NCBI GenBank assembly: GCA_036375715.1 | Contig: DASVBS010000024.1 | Coordinates: 1 to 58,790 of the forward strand | Length of the DNA: 58,790 nucleotides | Direction: 5' to 3' | From: Longimicrobiaceae bacterium | GTDB lineage: Bacteria; Gemmatimonadota; Gemmatimonadetes; Longimicrobiales; Longimicrobiaceae | Part shown: positions 50,999-58,790 of the stretch, one piece after another | Layout of the letters: every line of letters starts with the position of its first letter | How positions within the stretch are numbered: the first letter of the stretch is position 1 | Made by a program: the position numbers and the translations under genes | The notes under the pieces: generated by a model | Database searches by the model: none | Told to the model about the DNA's origin: nothing | The model's input: the letters and a program-made list of their open reading frames with translations, nothing else

Positions 50999-51043
50999 TT
51001 ACGTCCCGGCAACCACTTCCCGCCGGGTAGGCTCCCACTTCAG
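50999..51043 (-). pseudogene. Relict C-terminus of a family 2 glycosyltransferase
   Basis: The minus strand reads LKWEPTRREVVAGT and a TAA stop, directly before the hydrolase start. The intact glycosyltransferase at 53992 ends LWEPTRREVVVQS, sharing WEPTRREVV. Upstream of codon 1 of the relict the frame hits a stop and no more glycosyltransferase sequence is found. It marks a rearrangement that removed the gene body and left its 3' end. Confidence 0.65.
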
Positions 51044-51256
51044 CGGCGCTCACGGGTTCAGCAGGCAGGCGACGCCCGTGCTGCACGCGAGGCTCCGTTG
51101 TCAGCCTGACCGACGCAAGCGTGACGTGCCCATATGGGGTTCGGATTGCTTGAATGCCAGCGGACGATTGTGGGTTCCTGGCGTTCATTTTCCGTTCTGC
51201 AAGTCGCCAATCAATGCCGATTGAACGTGGCCGTCGGCTCCCCCCCATGCGAAGTC

Positions 51257-51396
51257 TTGTCGTAGGCCCTCCACAGACGTCGTGACACCGCGACGTGTCA
51301 TTTCTGGATGCACTCTGGAAAATAATCACAACGCTTTGTTAAACAATGACTTGCATGGTTCGCAGTGGGCTCCGGAGACGCGCACATCGGTTGCAA
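51257..51396 (+). promoter_or_regulatory. Repeated leader copy B: upstream dyad plus sigma54-like promoter
   Basis: 51257-51295 is the near-identical partner of copy A, including the dyad CGTCG-N8-CGACG (51278-51295). CAATGACTT lies at 51344-51352 and GCGCAC-ATCGG-TTGCAAG at 51380-51397. The distance between dyad and -24 box is 102 bp, against 104 bp in copy A. The start of transcription would be near 51406, ~95 bp before the membrane-protein gene. Confidence 0.62.
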
Positions 51397-51502
51397 GCAC
51401 CCAAGCCCGCCTCGCATGAGGCATCGTCAACTTTCAACTACAAACCTCCCGGTGCGGGTACCTGTCGGCCGCCGCCTGGATACACAGCATTAGTTCACGC
51501 GC

Positions 51503-52237
51503 ATGCCTTCTACTGAAATCCGGAATCCAAGTACCCGCACGGTCACGATACAAATATCCGTGAAGAAGGTGACTCAAATACTCGGAGTTTGCATTGCCCT
51601 GCTTGTGACGGCAAGCACACTCGGACAGCTATCGAAGTTCTACTTGGGTCACGATTGGGTATTTGGATTCGTACCCCGGTTCGCGCTCGATGGGGAGGGG
51701 AACGTTCCATCGTGGTACTCCTCGGGGACGCTGCTTACGATCTGCGTGCTGTTGGCGGCGATTTCCGGCTTTGCAAGGCAAACGGGTGACTCCTGGTGGC
51801 GATATTGGAGCGGTCTATCTGCCCTTTTCCTGTGGCTCTCGATGGATGAGGCTGCCTCCTTCCACGAACTGCTGACATCACCTGTCAGACGGTGGTTGGG
51901 GGCGGGCGGCATGTTTTATTGGGCCTGGGTCGTTCCGGGATTAATGTTCATCGGAGTGCTTGCGGTGGTCTATATGCGGTTCGTACTCGCGCTTCCGCGT
52001 TTCACGCGCACCTTGTTCATACTTTCCGCGCTTACCTTCCTTGCTGGGGCGTTGGGAGTCGAGATGTTGGTAGGACCTTGGGTGGAAACCCGCGGACAGG
52101 GAAACTTCGTGAACGTTCTGTTCTGGACCGCGGAAGAGGCGTTAGAAATGACAGGTGTCGCCGTCTTCATCTACGCACTTCTGCACTATATCGAGCGCCA
52201 TATCGGCTCGTTGTCGATCAGGGTTTATAGCGGTTGA
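51503..52237 (+). CDS. Multi-pass membrane protein with conserved DE..HE motif (paralogue 2)
   Basis: It has 244 residues with about six membrane segments. It shares with the protein at 49280 the motifs DGEGNVPSWYSS, LSMDEAASFHEL, FYWAWVVPG, LGVEM and AEEALEMTGVAVFIYALL. The N-terminus has a short basic tail then ILGVCIALLVTASTLGQL. The gene has its own copy of the sigma54-like leader and its own terminator, so it is likely transcribed alone under the same control as the sugar transferase operon. The function is unknown. Confidence 0.8.
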   Translation: MPSTEIRNPSTRTVTIQISVKKVTQILGVCIALLVTASTLGQLSKFYLGHDWVFGFVPRFALDGEGNVPSWYSSGTLLTICVLLAAISGFARQTGDSWWRYWSGLSALFLWLSMDEAASFHELLTSPVRRWLGAGGMFYWAWVVPGLMFIGVLAVVYMRFVLALPRFTRTLFILSALTFLAGALGVEMLVGPWVETRGQGNFVNVLFWTAEEALEMTGVAVFIYALLHYIERHIGSLSIRVYSG

Positions 52238-52309
52238 TATGCGCACGGTGCAGTGTGCCCTGAGCTTCCCGCTGCGCCAGGATTAACCATACTAGAGAAT
52301 TTCCTATGT

Positions 52310-52339
52310 TGGCCGGGGCGGTCAGTGTCGCCCCGGCCA
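52310..52339 (+). terminator. 11-bp hairpin terminator after the membrane-protein gene
   Basis: TGGCCGGGGCG and CGCCCCGGCCA form a perfect stem with an 8-nt loop, followed by TGTCTTTCC. It lies ~70 bp after the stop codon and is the best terminator candidate for this transcript. Confidence 0.7.
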
Positions 52340-52755
52340 TGTCTTTCCTCGCCGCGTGCTACTCGAAGAGGTGTTCTGTCGTGGCGCAACGGTGCGCGCG
52401 AGTTGGACGCTTGCCCTATCGCGCTGGGGTTCCGCTCCGTCTAGTAAAACAGATGAAATTTCCCTGAGGGAAGGGGAACGTGGCAGGATGTGAAGAAGGA
52501 GACTGTGGCTGCCTGAAGTCCGGTGGCAGACGCTGGAGTACGCCGGAGCGGATCCGAAGTGCAGCCAACTTAGGTGGAGGTGAGCCTCATCGGTGTAGTC
52601 GATCCGCCCCTTGGTGTCAGCTGCGGGCGGGATGTTGACGGGAGGTGGCTGGCCGACTATTCGGTCGTCCCGATGTGCGCGGAGTGCCAGGCAACTCGGC
52701 AGGGGTTACCATGCGAGACGCAAACGCGCTCCCCAGGCCGGCGGTGCGGCGAGGG
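52340..52755. other. Non-coding or decayed region
   Basis: No convincing gene is visible. A start-less frame at ~52500-52580 (LPEVRWQTLEYAGADPKCSQL) looks protein-like but is short and stops quickly, so it may be a decayed fragment. No terminal inverted repeats or transposase motif were found. Confidence 0.35.
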
Positions 52756-53901
52756 TCAATCGGCACAGACAGCGCGAACCAGCTTCGCCAGCTCCGCTAC
52801 TTGAGTTTCCACGGAATGCCTTTCCACAGCTCGCCTCCGAGCTGCCCGCCCCATCTTGCATCGAAGGTTGGGGTTGTCTGTAAACAGCTCGATGAGGTCC
52901 GCGAGACGCCTTGCATCTCCCGGAGGGAAGGTGTAGCCGGTGACGCCGTCGTCGACCGTCTCCGCGAGACCCTGAAGGTTGGATACCAGCAGCGGCAAGC
53001 CGGAAAGAGCCATTTCCACCGAGGACATCGTAAAGGAATCCCATCCTGTGGAGGCGATCGCTCCCAGGTCTGCCGACCCAAAAATATCGGCGACATCGTT
53101 CCGATATCCGCCGAAGGTAATGTGTCCTTCGGCTTTGCTGCCTACGTAGAGGTTTTCGAACGCTCGCTCCTGGCCAGGCTGGTTACCGAGAACCAGCAAA
53201 TGCACGTTCTCTCTTCCCCTCCGGTCAACGAGCTCAACAAACGACTCGATCAGGACGTGCACACCTTTCCTGGGCTCCATATGTCCGGAGAATACGACCA
53301 GAAGGCGACTGCCCGGGATTCCGAATTGAGCGTGAGCGTAGCCGCGCGCGCGAGGAGCGAAACGGTTGGTGTCCGCGCCCAAGTAGACAACGGAAGTATC
53401 GTCGCGCGAAATGCCGCGACCCTCGACCGCCGTTGCGCGCATCGCCTCCGATTCGAAGATGTAGTGGTCGGGACGATGGCGCTGCAGCCTGACCTCGAGC
53501 TTTTTCAGCGCAAGCTTCCATCGGGGGAAGATAGAGCTCATCGGAGCTCCCTGATACGAAATGATGCGCTGGACTCCTGCCTTGCGCATTGGTCCGTAGG
53601 ATGGCAATGCGACCGGAGCGTCGAATGCGAATACGGTCCGGATGCCGTGGGAGCGTACGTAGCTTTCGACCCTGCCCAATTCCACCCGCGATCTGTCTCT
53701 GATATCGAGGCTGACGATATTGTGAAAGTTCTCGGGCAGCGTGTCGGGTCGCCCGCGCTCGAGATTTCGGTAGGCGAAGTGGATTTTTGTGTCGTCCTCC
53801 ACGAGATGTTGCGCCATCTGAAAGAATGCTCTTTCAAGTGGTGCGATCGCATAGCCGGTTTTCGATCCCGTGTGCAGGGCGACCAATATCGGGAATGACA
53901 T
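52756..53901 (-). CDS. Family 4 glycosyltransferase (GT-B)
   Basis: It has 381 residues. The N-terminal half has VALHTGSKTGYAIAPLERAF and IISYQGAPMSSIFP. The C-terminal half has VVFSGHMEPRKGVHVLIESFV, HLLVLGNQPG and STGWDSFTMSSVEMALSGLPLLVSN. The usual E-x7-E is replaced by a D...E spacing (WDSFTMSSVEMA), a variant seen in some GT4 proteins. It is the last gene of the minus-strand set and is set off from the upstream glycosyltransferase gene by 90 bp. The donor is unknown. Confidence 0.87.
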   Translation of the reverse strand: MSFPILVALHTGSKTGYAIAPLERAFFQMAQHLVEDDTKIHFAYRNLERGRPDTLPENFHNIVSLDIRDRSRVELGRVESYVRSHGIRTVFAFDAPVALPSYGPMRKAGVQRIISYQGAPMSSIFPRWKLALKKLEVRLQRHRPDHYIFESEAMRATAVEGRGISRDDTSVVYLGADTNRFAPRARGYAHAQFGIPGSRLLVVFSGHMEPRKGVHVLIESFVELVDRRGRENVHLLVLGNQPGQERAFENLYVGSKAEGHITFGGYRNDVADIFGSADLGAIASTGWDSFTMSSVEMALSGLPLLVSNLQGLAETVDDGVTGYTFPPGDARRLADLIELFTDNPNLRCKMGRAARRRAVERHSVETQVAELAKLVRAVCAD

Positions 53902-53991
53902 CAGTAAACTTGCCTCGATGGAGACAGCCGCGAGGTGCGGCTGTGCCGAATGTTTGGCTAAGGATACGAGCCTGTCAGCAGCCGGGTGCCG

Positions 53992-55167
53992 CTAGGACTG
54001 CACGACGACCTCGCGTCGCGTCGGCTCCCACAGCGCGTTAGTCTGCCCCTTGAGCGCGCGAATGCCGGCGTGAATGGCAGCCAGGTTGCCCGCGGCGGCG
54101 AAGGCAGCCAGCACCAGCAAGCGTGGCGGATGGGGGCGGTCGGCGACTGCCCAGCCGGCGACGGCTGCGCCCGCGCCGAGGGTGGCGAGGAACAGCCCGA
54201 AGCCAGCCGCAGGGTAGGACGGCGCCAGCATCACCAGCCCGACCAGCGCCAGCGGCAGGGTCCAGGGGACCAACCAGCGGCAGACCTTGTGGCTGAAGAG
54301 CATCCAGGCGAAGACGCCGTAGCGGAAGGGGTTGAGCAGCGCCCGCTTGTACCAGAGCGTGCCCATCCCTCGGGTCATGGTGCGCACCTTCCGGCGGTAC
54401 TCCTGCTTCAGCGAGGTGGTGCGGGGGACCAGACAGATCGCCTCATCCACCGAAACCGCGCGGTACCCGTTCTCCCGGGTGACGATGGCCGCCGCGAAGT
54501 CGCGGCTGATGTGCTCCGGCAGGGGAATGCGCTGCAGGTGCGAGCGGATCGCGTAGAAGCACCCCGATGCCCCCACGATCCCATCGATGCGGGTCTCCAG
54601 CTTCCGCACCCACATCTCGTAGCCGACGTAGCCGGACTCTCCACGATTGGCATCCTCCTCCACGTGCGCCACGCTGACGTCGCGTCCGGAGGCGAGCCCC
54701 ACGCGCGGATCGGTGAAGCGGGCGATGAGCGGCTTCAGGGCGTCCGGCGCGATGCGGATGGAGGCGTCGGTGTTGACGATGATCTCCCCCGTGAGCCGTT
54801 GCGCCGCCGCGTTCTCCGCGGCCCCCTTGCCCCGGCGCTCCGGCATGCGCAGCAGCTCCACCCCGCGGTCGGCGTACTCGCGGACGATGTCGTCGGTGCG
54901 GTCGGTCGAAGCGTCGGAGACTATCAGGATCTGGCGCCGGTCGGCGGGATAGTCGAGCCGCAGCAGCGACTCGATCGTGCCGCGGATCTGGGCCTCCTCG
55001 TTGTAGGCCGGAACGGTGATGCTGATGCGCGGCCACTCCTCGGGCTCTGCCACGGGCCGCTCGCGTCGCGTTCTCTGCAGCAGCCAGAGGAGCGCGGGAT
55101 AGCCCGCGTATGCATAGACGCCGAGCAGCAGAGGCAGAGCAACCAGAACCAGGGCAAAGGTGTTCAT
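53992..55167 (-). CDS. Membrane-associated family 2 glycosyltransferase
   Basis: It has 391 residues. An N-terminal helix (FALVLVALPLLLGVYAYAGYPALLWLL) is followed by a GT-A domain with ISITVPAYNEEAQIRGTI, LIVSDASTDRTDDIV and IIVNTDASIRIAPDAL, the DxD. FAAAIVTRENGYRAV and EYRRKVRTMTRGMGTL hold the acceptor Asp/QxxRW-like region. Two to three C-terminal helices follow. This arrangement matches processive or membrane GT2 enzymes of cellulose-synthase type. The tail LWEPTRREVVVQS matches the relict at 50999. Its start overlaps the end of the upstream GT4 by 4 bp. Confidence 0.9.
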   Translation of the reverse strand: MNTFALVLVALPLLLGVYAYAGYPALLWLLQRTRRERPVAEPEEWPRISITVPAYNEEAQIRGTIESLLRLDYPADRRQILIVSDASTDRTDDIVREYADRGVELLRMPERRGKGAAENAAAQRLTGEIIVNTDASIRIAPDALKPLIARFTDPRVGLASGRDVSVAHVEEDANRGESGYVGYEMWVRKLETRIDGIVGASGCFYAIRSHLQRIPLPEHISRDFAAAIVTRENGYRAVSVDEAICLVPRTTSLKQEYRRKVRTMTRGMGTLWYKRALLNPFRYGVFAWMLFSHKVCRWLVPWTLPLALVGLVMLAPSYPAAGFGLFLATLGAGAAVAGWAVADRPHPPRLLVLAAFAAAGNLAAIHAGIRALKGQTNALWEPTRREVVVQS

Positions 55168-56363
55168 CGGGCCTTATGTGAGTGAGTGACGAGGCGTCGG
55201 TAGATCGCCTCGTGCCGATCAAGCCACGGGTCCATGCCGTAGTCGTGTTCGAGGCGTGCTTTTGCGCGCTCGGCACGGGTCCGGGCCGCCTCCGGGTCGG
55301 ACGCGAGCTGGCGCAGCGCCGCCGCGAGGGCGCCGGGGTCTTGCGGTCGGACCAGCAGAGCCTCGTTCGCTGAGAGGACGTGTGGCACACCGCCCACCTC
55401 CGCGGCGACGATCGGCGTTCGCGCCGCCATCGCCTCGAAGAGAACCATCGGCGTGCCCTCGGTGCGCGAGCTCAGGACGAAGCCGTCGAAGGCGCGGAAA
55501 TACCGGCCAGCTGCCGGCAGGGAACCCTGCCAGCGCACGCGATTGCCCAGGCCGAGCGATGCCGCCCGCTCCTGAAGCGCCTGCCGCTGCGAGCCATCGC
55601 CGACGATGGAGGCTACCAGGGGAAGATCGGGCACCAGCGCCAGCGCCTCGAGAAAGAGGTCGGCGCCCTTTTCAGGGCTCAGTCGCCCGACCCACCCGAG
55701 GTGAAGGACGTCGAGGGGAATCCCCAGCGCGGCGCGAGCCTCCGCCGCGGGCAGCGATTCGGTAGGGGCCCAGGCGTTCGGCACCAGGTGGATGCGCTGA
55801 GGATCCACCCCTTCGGCCCGCAGGCGATCCACCTGCGGCGCCGCGACCGCGATAACGCCGTCGAAGCGCGCCAGGGCGCGCACCTGCAGCCACTCGTACA
55901 GCCGTCCGCGCCAGTTCCCTCCGCAGAAGCCGTGTACCGTGCTCACCCGCGGGATTCCGAGCTTTCGCGCCACGCCTGAGTCGAAGAAGTCGGAGCGATA
56001 GCCGTGGGTGTGGACGACCTGGGCGCCCTCCGCGCGACAGATCGCCACAATGCGGCGGCGCTCGTCGAGGTAGGCGCGGGCGGGCAGTTTCAGCTGCGTG
56101 GCGGGCACCCCGGATTCCCGAAGCGCCGCCACGAACGGATGGACGGCCTCCATCGGCGTGACCACGGCCACGACGTGCACCTGGTGTCCGCGGGCCCGCT
56201 GACCTGAGGCGAGAGAGAGCACCACGCTCTCCAGGCCCCCGAAGGGCGCCGGTGCCGTCAGGTGCACGATCGAGAGCGGGGCGTCGGGGCGCGCGCTCTC
56301 CTCCAGCGAGGGATCAGCGCGACCGGACGCCTCGGGGATGGGAGTCACGAGGGTCCCGGTCAT
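55164..56363 (-). CDS. Family 4 glycosyltransferase (GT-B)
   Basis: It has 399 residues from the ATG at 56363, which overlaps the deacetylase stop (ATGA). Landmarks are SIVHLTAPAPFGGLESVVLSLA, VVHTHGYRSDFFDS, STVHGFCGGNWRG, HLGWVGRLSPEKGADLFLEAL and SSRTEGTPMVLFEAMAARTPIV with E-x7-E. It is cytosolic and retaining. The ATGA overlaps on both sides show a coupled deacetylase-GT4-GT2 operon. Confidence 0.91.
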   Translation of the reverse strand: MTGTLVTPIPEASGRADPSLEESARPDAPLSIVHLTAPAPFGGLESVVLSLASGQRARGHQVHVVAVVTPMEAVHPFVAALRESGVPATQLKLPARAYLDERRRIVAICRAEGAQVVHTHGYRSDFFDSGVARKLGIPRVSTVHGFCGGNWRGRLYEWLQVRALARFDGVIAVAAPQVDRLRAEGVDPQRIHLVPNAWAPTESLPAAEARAALGIPLDVLHLGWVGRLSPEKGADLFLEALALVPDLPLVASIVGDGSQRQALQERAASLGLGNRVRWQGSLPAAGRYFRAFDGFVLSSRTEGTPMVLFEAMAARTPIVAAEVGGVPHVLSANEALLVRPQDPGALAAALRQLASDPEAARTRAERAKARLEHDYGMDPWLDRHEAIYRRLVTHSHKAR

Positions 56364-57307
56364 GGCCGCAGCTTCACGCCCGCGGTGCGCAGGGTGAACC
56401 CCCGCAGCGACAGGCCGGCGGGGATGTTCATCCTGGGGAGGGCGGAGCGGGGCGCCGTGGGACGGGGCCCCAGCAGCCATCCCCCGTCCACCCGCATGGC
56501 GGCGCGATAACCGGCCGCGATCGTCGCCCGCTCGACCTCGGGGGAGTGCAGCCCGTACGGATAAGTGACCCAGGGCAGCGGCGCGGCGAAACGCTCCCGC
56601 AACCACGCCATCGGGCGTACCAGCTCCTCCTCCAGCTCGTCCGCCTCCAGCGCGGCCAGGTTGGCGTGACTCCAGGTGTGAGCGGCGAGGGTGAGGCCTG
56701 GCACGCCGGCAACGCGCACCAGCTCGGACTCCTCGGCGCATCGCTGGTGCTCGGGGAGAGCATTGCTCTCGATCCCGGCGCTTGCAGCCCACGCCTGTAT
56801 CGCGGGCGTGCGGCCCTTGAGCTCCCAGAGGCAGTACGCCCGCACCTCGGGCCGAACCTCGCCCGAGCGCGTGTCCGCGATCTCGTCCCACCAGAAGGTG
56901 CCGCCGCCCACGAAGGCAGGCGGGACGAAGATCGTGGCGGGGAGGCCGCGGCGGGCGACCTCCTCGATCCCCGCGGTGACAGTCCCCGCGTAGGCGTCAT
57001 CGAAGGTGAGCGCCAGACGCGGGCGGCTTCCGTCCCCTTCCTCGAGGATCGAGGTGAGGGGGACGATATCGTGCGTCTCCAGCAGCGCGTCGAGCTGGTC
57101 GGCGAAAGCGCTCTGCGGAAGGTGCAGGCTGAGGTCGCCGACCGCTGTCTCGCCGCGCGGGACGATGTTGTGGTACGCGAGCACGAGCGTGTCCGCGCGG
57201 CGACGTGCTCGGGCGAGCTTCGGCAGGCCGGCGCCGACGAGAGAGCGCTCGATCAATCGCTTGGCCGAGCTCAGGGCCAGCCGGCGAGTGGCGGCCGCGG
57301 CGCTCAC
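56360..57307 (-). CDS. Polysaccharide deacetylase (CE4-type)
   Basis: The start is GTG 57307, with GGAG 8 bp upstream; the open frame continues to 57673 but that part is Arg/Pro-rich and out of register. It has 315 residues. LVLAYHNIVPRGE opens the domain. The NodB motif is LALTFDDAYAG, the metal His pair HTWSHANL, and WVTYPYG corresponds to the RxPYG region. WWDEI and an insert near residue 150 are features of the XrtA-linked subgroup. It removes acetyl groups from the glycan. No clear signal peptide is seen. Confidence 0.88.
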   Translation of the reverse strand: MSAAAATRRLALSSAKRLIERSLVGAGLPKLARARRRADTLVLAYHNIVPRGETAVGDLSLHLPQSAFADQLDALLETHDIVPLTSILEEGDGSRPRLALTFDDAYAGTVTAGIEEVARRGLPATIFVPPAFVGGGTFWWDEIADTRSGEVRPEVRAYCLWELKGRTPAIQAWAASAGIESNALPEHQRCAEESELVRVAGVPGLTLAAHTWSHANLAALEADELEEELVRPMAWLRERFAAPLPWVTYPYGLHSPEVERATIAAGYRAAMRVDGGWLLGPRPTAPRSALPRMNIPAGLSLRGFTLRTAGVKLRP

Positions 57308-57677
57308 AGGCTCAGCTCCGCGATGGCCCGGAGTGGACCCCCACGCAGGGTGTATCCGCGGCCTTCCGGGATAGACCTGGCCGGCGCCAGCGCGACGTGC
57401 TTGCTTCGAGCTCGGACTGGCCGGCTGCCCGCCGGCGATTGTGGGTGGTTGGCCGTCATCTACCGTCTGTCTGATCCAGGGTGCCGATGGAACCCGTCCT
57501 CGGTTCCTTGCCGTCGCCGGCAGCCGTCGAGGGCGAGCGGCGCGGCCCACGATCAAGACACATGCCCCCGCAGAGATCCCCAAGAGCACGTGTTGACGAG
57601 GGTTTCGGGGCGATCCGCAGATGGAGTCCGCGCGGCGTGTCGGTGGGTGCGCGCAGGTGAAGCGCAGGCGCAACAGG
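57308..57677. other. Intergenic region upstream of the deacetylase
   Basis: This 370-bp stretch between the ATP-grasp stop and the deacetylase GTG shows no convincing gene. The deacetylase frame remains open through it but without family sequence. A GCCGGC-N5-GCCGGC dyad lies near 57430. No promoter with good -35/-10 spacing was found. Confidence 0.4.
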
Positions 57678-58790
57678 TCAACGGCCCCGCAGCCAGTCGG
57701 CCAGCTCGCGGACGAAGGGGCGGGGGTCGGAGAGGCGCAGGATCTCCGGACGGTTGCGCGGTCCGAAAGCGGCGAGGAAATCGAGCGCGGCGCGTAGCCG
57801 TCCCGGAGCCCCGGGTGGCAGGGCGAGCTCCTCGGGCGAGCGGCGGAGCCGCGCCAGCAGGTGGTCGAGGTCGCCCAACTCCCAGCGCAGGCGGACCCCG
57901 TGGGCGTACTGCGTCACCGGCGGCGCGCCGTTCCGCTCCGCCAGCAGGAGGGTGGGGAAGTCCACCCCGGCGTCGATGGCGAGCTGCAACGAGCCCCAGA
58001 AGCGGCCGTTGATCTCCATGATGTACGGGATGCCGGTGGCCTCGGAGAGCTTGCACTCGACCATTGCCACTCCCTCCCAGTCGAAGCGCCGGAGCAATTG
58101 CACGCAGCGGTCGAGCAACTCGGGGTCGAGTGGGACGCTCTCGCGCAGCACGCTGACCCCACCCGAGGGCGGCTTCTCCCGGAGCCGACGGTGGGCGAAC
58201 GCCGCCTCCAGCTTGCCATGCCGCAGCAGGACGAACACCCCGATGCCCGGCCCTACGATGCGCTCCTGCGCGAGCACGGGGAAAGCCGCGATGGGCAGGC
58301 GCTGCAGCGCCGGGCCGAGCGCCTCAGCCCGGTCCACGTGGATCACGGAGACCTTCGCCCGTTGCGACCCCTCTCCCACCACGGAGCGGCTCGGCTTCAG
58401 CACCAGGGGGAATCGGCCGTCCTCCAGGACCTCGGCCGTATGGTCCGGGCAGGCGATCACCCGCTGGGCGGGAACACGGATCCCCACCTCCTCCGCGGCC
58501 CGCGCGACCTCTCCCTTGTCGCAGATGCGCAGGAACGACTCGTACGAGGGGAAGGGGATGCTCACGCCGCAGAAGCTCTCCCGCGCTGGCAGCAGGGCGA
58601 GCAGCGAGGGCTCGGCGATGGGAATGATCGTGTCGATCCGCTGCTCGTCGACGATCGCCCTCACCGCTTCGACGAAGGCGCCGGGCTCATTCAGCGCGTT
58701 CGGTACCTGATATTCCGCCGCGACAAAGCGCGAAGCGCCGGCGAGCGATCGCGCGCGCGTGGAGCAGACGACGACGTGGTGCCCCGCCGC
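57678..58790 (-). CDS. ATP-grasp family protein, 5' truncated
   Basis: The frame is open to the end of the window, so the N-terminus is missing; a GTG at 58664 is only internal. At least 371 codons are present. The visible order is a pre-ATP-grasp part (HHVVVCSTRARSLAG, VDEQRIDTIIPIAEPSLLAL), then FPLVLKPSRSVVGEGSQ for the ATP loop, and VAMVECKLSEATGIPYIMEINGRFWGSLQLAIDAG for the metal-binding Glu/Asn block. The family ligates a carboxylate to an amine using ATP. In such clusters these proteins may add an amino acid or similar group to a sugar. The substrate is unknown. Confidence 0.88.
   Translation of the reverse strand, partial: AAGHHVVVCSTRARSLAGASRFVAAEYQVPNALNEPGAFVEAVRAIVDEQRIDTIIPIAEPSLLALLPARESFCGVSIPFPSYESFLRICDKGEVARAAEEVGIRVPAQRVIACPDHTAEVLEDGRFPLVLKPSRSVVGEGSQRAKVSVIHVDRAEALGPALQRLPIAAFPVLAQERIVGPGIGVFVLLRHGKLEAAFAHRRLREKPPSGGVSVLRESVPLDPELLDRCVQLLRRFDWEGVAMVECKLSEATGIPYIMEINGRFWGSLQLAIDAGVDFPTLLLAERNGAPPVTQYAHGVRLRWELGDLDHLLARLRRSPEELALPPGAPGRLRAALDFLAAFGPRNRPEILRLSDPRPFVRELADWLRGR

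Noticed and set aside
50991-51329. Longer form of the EEP hydrolase
   Set aside because: EEP sequence starts at MRLVTWNC (50990). The extension runs over the glycosyltransferase relict in another frame and into leader copy B.
52440-52755. Insertion-sequence remnant
   Set aside because: A short protein-like frame is present, but no transposase motif, terminal inverted repeat or target duplication could be found.
57308-57673. Longer form of the second deacetylase
   Set aside because: The upstream residues are Arg/Pro-rich without family similarity; GTG 57307 has a ribosome site and starts where the fold begins.
1-58790. CRISPR arrays, tRNA or rRNA genes, prophage
   Set aside because: No regularly spaced direct repeats, no tRNA-like cloverleaf or rRNA segments and no phage structural genes were seen on reading; a tool search could still find a short tRNA.

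Overview
The window is GC-rich DNA from a diderm bacterium. This is shown by two Wza-type outer-membrane export proteins, two Wzz/Wzc-type co-polymerases, a sigma54 activator and undecaprenyl-phosphate sugar transferases. The gene mix would suit Gemmatimonadota or a similar phylum, but that is an inference and no rRNA gene is present. Nearly all of the window makes, decorates, exports and regulates extracellular polysaccharide.

Region 1 (1-32691, all + strand, 27 genes). This is one long, tightly packed locus with many 4-bp ATGA/GTGA overlaps. It starts inside a Wzt-like ABC ATPase. It then carries at least ten glycosyltransferases, a polysaccharide deacetylase, a carbamoyltransferase/SxtJ-DUF5989/SGNH module, a VanZ-LamG fusion, two alkaline-phosphatase-superfamily enzymes, a methyltransferase and a UDP-galactopyranose-mutase-like flavoprotein. 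It also has an O-antigen-ligase/Wzy protein, Wza, Wzc and four sulfotransferases. The predicted product is a sulfated, carbamoylated and otherwise substituted polysaccharide.

Region 2 (32692-35796). A secreted FnIII/pectate-lyase-like beta-helix protein lies on the minus strand. Its leader holds two tandem GEMM-I riboswitch aptamers. Both have A at the base that in other GEMM RNAs sets c-di-GMP versus 3',3'-cGAMP preference. The first runs into a textbook intrinsic terminator arranged as an ON switch.

Region 3 (35797-48124). This holds a sugar-phosphate transferase, an FHA protein, a nucleotidyltransferase, a second wzc-wza pair on the minus strand, and an NtrC-type sigma54 activator with a soluble histidine kinase.

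Region 4 (48125-52340). A near-identical leader occurs twice. Each copy has an upstream dyad, a CAATGNCTT box and a GCAC-N5-TTGCAA sigma54-like promoter. One copy precedes a second sugar transferase plus a multi-pass membrane protein; the other precedes a paralogue of that membrane protein. A partial third copy precedes the first sugar transferase. The adjacent sigma54 activator is the obvious candidate regulator. A minus-strand EEP-family hydrolase between the copies still has the last codons of a lost glycosyltransferase just upstream.

Region 5 (52756-58790, minus strand). Glycosyltransferases, a second polysaccharide deacetylase and a 5'-truncated ATP-grasp protein form another polysaccharide operon that runs off the window.

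No tRNA, rRNA, CRISPR array, phage or intact insertion sequence was seen.
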